Below, piece by piece: positions 42,219 through 44,267 of a stretch of DNA of 44,267 nucleotides (position 1 is the stretch's first letter; each line of letters starts with the position of its first letter). This DNA is from an uncultured Eubacteriales bacterium (GTDB lineage: Bacteria; Bacillota; Clostridia; Lachnospirales; CAG-274). The position numbers and the translations under genes are program-made. Under the pieces are notes generated by a model. It saw only the letters and a list, made by a program, of their open reading frames with translations. It had not been told where the DNA came from and searched no databases. The stretch lies in contig CASFCZ010000093.1 of NCBI GenBank assembly GCA_949293325.1, positions 1-44,267 of the forward strand, in the 5' to 3' direction.

Positions 42219-44267
42219 TTATTTATCCCTCAGCTGTGCTCCAAGCTTAGCCTCAAGTTCTGCTATTATCTTCTTCATAGGTGCATTTACTTCCTCATCT
42301 GTAAGGGTTCTGTCCTGAGCCCTGAAGGAAATATTATAAGCAACTGACTTATAACCCTCCTTGATCTGCTTACCCTTGTAAACATCAAAAAGCTGAACAT
42401 CTTCAAGGAGCTTGCCACCCTTTTCCTTAATGATACTTTCAATATCCTTAACGATAACACCGTCTTCAACAAGCATTGCTATATCCCTTTGTACAGCAGG
42501 GAACTTTGGTAATGGCTTAAATGACTTTTCAAAGGATGCGTTTTCAACAAGCATATCAATATCAAGTACTGCTACATATACCTTAGTATCTATATCGTAC
42601 TTAGCTGATGTATCCGGATGGATTTCACCCACGAAGCCAAGCTTCTTACCATCAATACATATAGCTGCAAGTCTGCCCGGATGCATATATGGCAAATCAC
42701 TGCTTGGTGACCATTCCACCTTTTTATCCATACCAAGCACAATGAAAAGTTCCTCACAAATGCCCTTGATGGTATAAAAGTCAACACCACCGCCATACAT
42801 ACCTATGGTAAGCATGGACTTTTCATCAGGCAGCTCAGTAAGAGGAAGTGCCTTTGGAATGTATACCTTACCTATTTCAAAAAGAGCTGCATCACTGTTT
42901 CTTCTGTTATAATTAGTAGCAAGAGATGTAAGCATACCATTCAAAGTCTGTGTACGCATTATACTGAAGTCCTCACCAAGAGGATTTGTAATTGTAACCG
43001 TGTCTCTTAATTTACTGTCAGCAGGAATGGAAAGCTTATCAAATACCTTTGGACTTTCAAATGAGAATATCTTTGCTTCATTCAATCCCATTGACACCAT
43101 TACAGAGGTAATCTTATCCTCCACCACCTGCTTATGGGTCTTTTTACCTACCGTAGGCGTACCTGCTGCAAGGGTAGTTTCAATATTGTCATATCCATAG
43201 AACCTTGCAATTTCCTCAGCCAGATCGGCCTCCGCCTCAAGATCGGGACGGAAAGTAGGGATAACAGCCTTGCTGCCATCTGCCTCTACCTCTACAAGCT
43301 TAAGTAAATCTATCATTTCCTGCTCGGTAAGCTTAGTACCAAGAAGTTTATTAATGCCATCAGTGCTGTAATCAACAGTCCATTTTTCTCTCTTGTTAGG
43401 GTAGCAGTCAACCATACCCTTGCAAACCTCACCACAGCCAAGCATTTCAACAAGCTGTACAGCCCTGTTTACCGCATCATAAGCAAGGTTAGGGTCAAGA
43501 CCCTTTTCATATTTTGCAGAAGCGTCTGTTCTTAAACCAATCTTTTTTGCAGTAATTCTTACATTTGGACCATTGAAATTGGCAGACTCAAAGAGGATTG
43601 CATGTGCATTTGGGCTTACCTTTGAGTTTTCTCCCCCCATTACACCTGCAATGGCAACTGCCTTATTGCAATCGGAAATAACCAGCATTGAGGAATCAAG
43701 ATTTCTCTGCTGTCCGTCAAGAGTAGTGATAACCTCTCCGTCCTTTGCATTTCTTACTATTATTTTTCTTTCGTCAATGGTATCAATATCAAATGCGTGC
43801 ATTGGCTTACCCAGTTCAAGCTTAACATAGTTTGTAATATCTACTATATTATTGATAGGTCTTACACCTGCTGCTGTGAGCCTGTGTCTTAACCAGAGAG
43901 GAGATGGTTCAACCTTTACATTTTTAACCACCCTTGCTATGTAGCGAGGGCAAAGGTCAGGATTTTGTATTTCAACATCAATCATATCTGCCGAATTACC
44001 TTCTCCTTCTTCCTTAACAGTAATTTCAGGATACTTGAATGGCAGTCTATAAGTAGCTGCTGTTTCCCTTGCAAGACCTATTATACTGAAGCAGTCCGGT
44101 CTGTTGGAGGTTATTTCAAACTCAACAACGTCATCCTCCATCATAAGAAGCTTTTTAACGTCAGCACCAAGCTCCACTTCATTCTGGAATATATAAATTC
44201 CGTTTTCGGGAGCTTCAGGATAATCATTCCTTGTAAAGCCAAGTTCCTCTATTGAACAAAGCATACC
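42219..44267 (-). CDS. pheT: Phenylalanyl-tRNA synthetase beta subunit, 5'-truncated by the window edge
   Basis: About 682 visible residues of a protein that is normally about 800 long. With PheS it charges tRNA-Phe. The frame is open through the window edge; the first visible residues GMLCSIEELG follow the N-terminal tRNA-binding domain, which lies outside. Visible parts are the B3/B4 editing domain (DDVVEFEITSNRPDCFSIIG, PMHAFDIDTI), the B5 domain (AVIPTFRPDLEAEADLAEEI), the catalytic-like core, and the C-terminal anticodon-binding domain (KPLPKFPAVQRDIAMLVEDG, SVAYNISFRAQDRTLTDEEV). The residue order is uninterrupted, so the gene is intact as far as seen. Confidence 0.97.
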   Translation of the reverse strand, partial: GMLCSIEELGFTRNDYPEAPENGIYIFQNEVELGADVKKLLMMEDDVVEFEITSNRPDCFSIIGLARETAATYRLPFKYPEITVKEEGEGNSADMIDVEIQNPDLCPRYIARVVKNVKVEPSPLWLRHRLTAAGVRPINNIVDITNYVKLELGKPMHAFDIDTIDERKIIVRNAKDGEVITTLDGQQRNLDSSMLVISDCNKAVAIAGVMGGENSKVSPNAHAILFESANFNGPNVRITAKKIGLRTDASAKYEKGLDPNLAYDAVNRAVQLVEMLGCGEVCKGMVDCYPNKREKWTVDYSTDGINKLLGTKLTEQEMIDLLKLVEVEADGSKAVIPTFRPDLEAEADLAEEIARFYGYDNIETTLAAGTPTVGKKTHKQVVEDKITSVMVSMGLNEAKIFSFESPKVFDKLSIPADSKLRDTVTITNPLGEDFSIMRTQTLNGMLTSLATNYNRRNSDAALFEIGKVYIPKALPLTELPDEKSMLTIGMYGGGVDFYTIKGICEELFIVLGMDKKVEWSPSSDLPYMHPGRLAAICIDGKKLGFVGEIHPDTSAKYDIDTKVYVAVLDIDMLVENASFEKSFKPLPKFPAVQRDIAMLVEDGVIVKDIESIIKEKGGKLLEDVQLFDVYKGKQIKEGYKSVAYNISFRAQDRTLTDEEVNAPMKKIIAELEAKLGAQLRDK

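Noticed and set aside
42219-44267. Shortened pheT considered as a truncated or broken gene
   Set aside because: The frame is open to the last base of the window and the missing part is exactly the N-terminal domain, so the truncation is only the window edge.

Overview
The window looks like chromosomal core DNA of a spore-forming, low-to-moderate GC Firmicute of the class Clostridia, most like Lachnospiraceae. The grounds are sporulation genes yabP and yabQ beside divIC, an IspH fused to ribosomal protein S1, strong AGGAGG-type ribosome binding sites, and sigma-A style promoters with 17-base spacers. Nearly everything runs on the minus strand. The plus strand carries only an OPT-family transporter (5'-truncated by the window edge) and a secreted protein with a small zinc-ribbon partner. 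No plasmid, phage or CRISPR signature was seen.

Layout from left to right. 1-1776: OPT transporter with its terminator. 1808-1963: tRNA-Val(UAC) with promoter and terminator. 1973-4648 (minus): divIC, yabQ, yabP, rqcP, HU and mazG, a typical clostridial cell-division and sporulation cluster. 4802-6596 (plus): secreted stalk-domain protein and zinc-ribbon membrane protein. 6597-7762: AT-rich gene-poor stretch holding a decayed IS200-type transposase. 7763-11429 (minus): a CUT1-type sugar ABC transporter (binding protein and two permeases, no ATPase) with a promoter and a palindromic operator candidate.

11721-23998 (minus): a long operon that opens with a good promoter and runs transglutaminase-like membrane protein, YihY/BrkB, MoxR ATPase, DUF58 protein, giant J-like/TPR protein, HscC-like Hsp70, ruvA, ruvB, a 90-residue unknown, and a membrane protein with RCC1-type repeats. 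It joins two ATP-driven chaperone systems (MoxR with a von Willebrand-type partner, and Hsp70 with a J/TPR partner) to envelope proteins and Holliday-junction enzymes, and it is the most interesting block here.

24012-32102 (minus): the rimP-nusA-ylxR-ylxQ-infB-rbfA-nrnA-truB-ribF translation operon, ended by a terminator. Its leader contains a short open frame whose stop overlaps the rimP start, plus two hairpins. 32164-36807 (minus): a complete branched-chain amino acid type ABC transporter (livJ-H-M-G-F). 36881-42132 (minus): ispH-rpsA fusion, aroH-cmk fusion, a YhiN-type flavoprotein and an RpiR-type regulator. 42180-44267 (minus): pheT, with its 5' end outside the window.

Many genes overlap by 1 to 14 bases or are only a few bases apart, so translational coupling is common. 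Assignments rest on reading motifs and gene order by eye; no database search was run.
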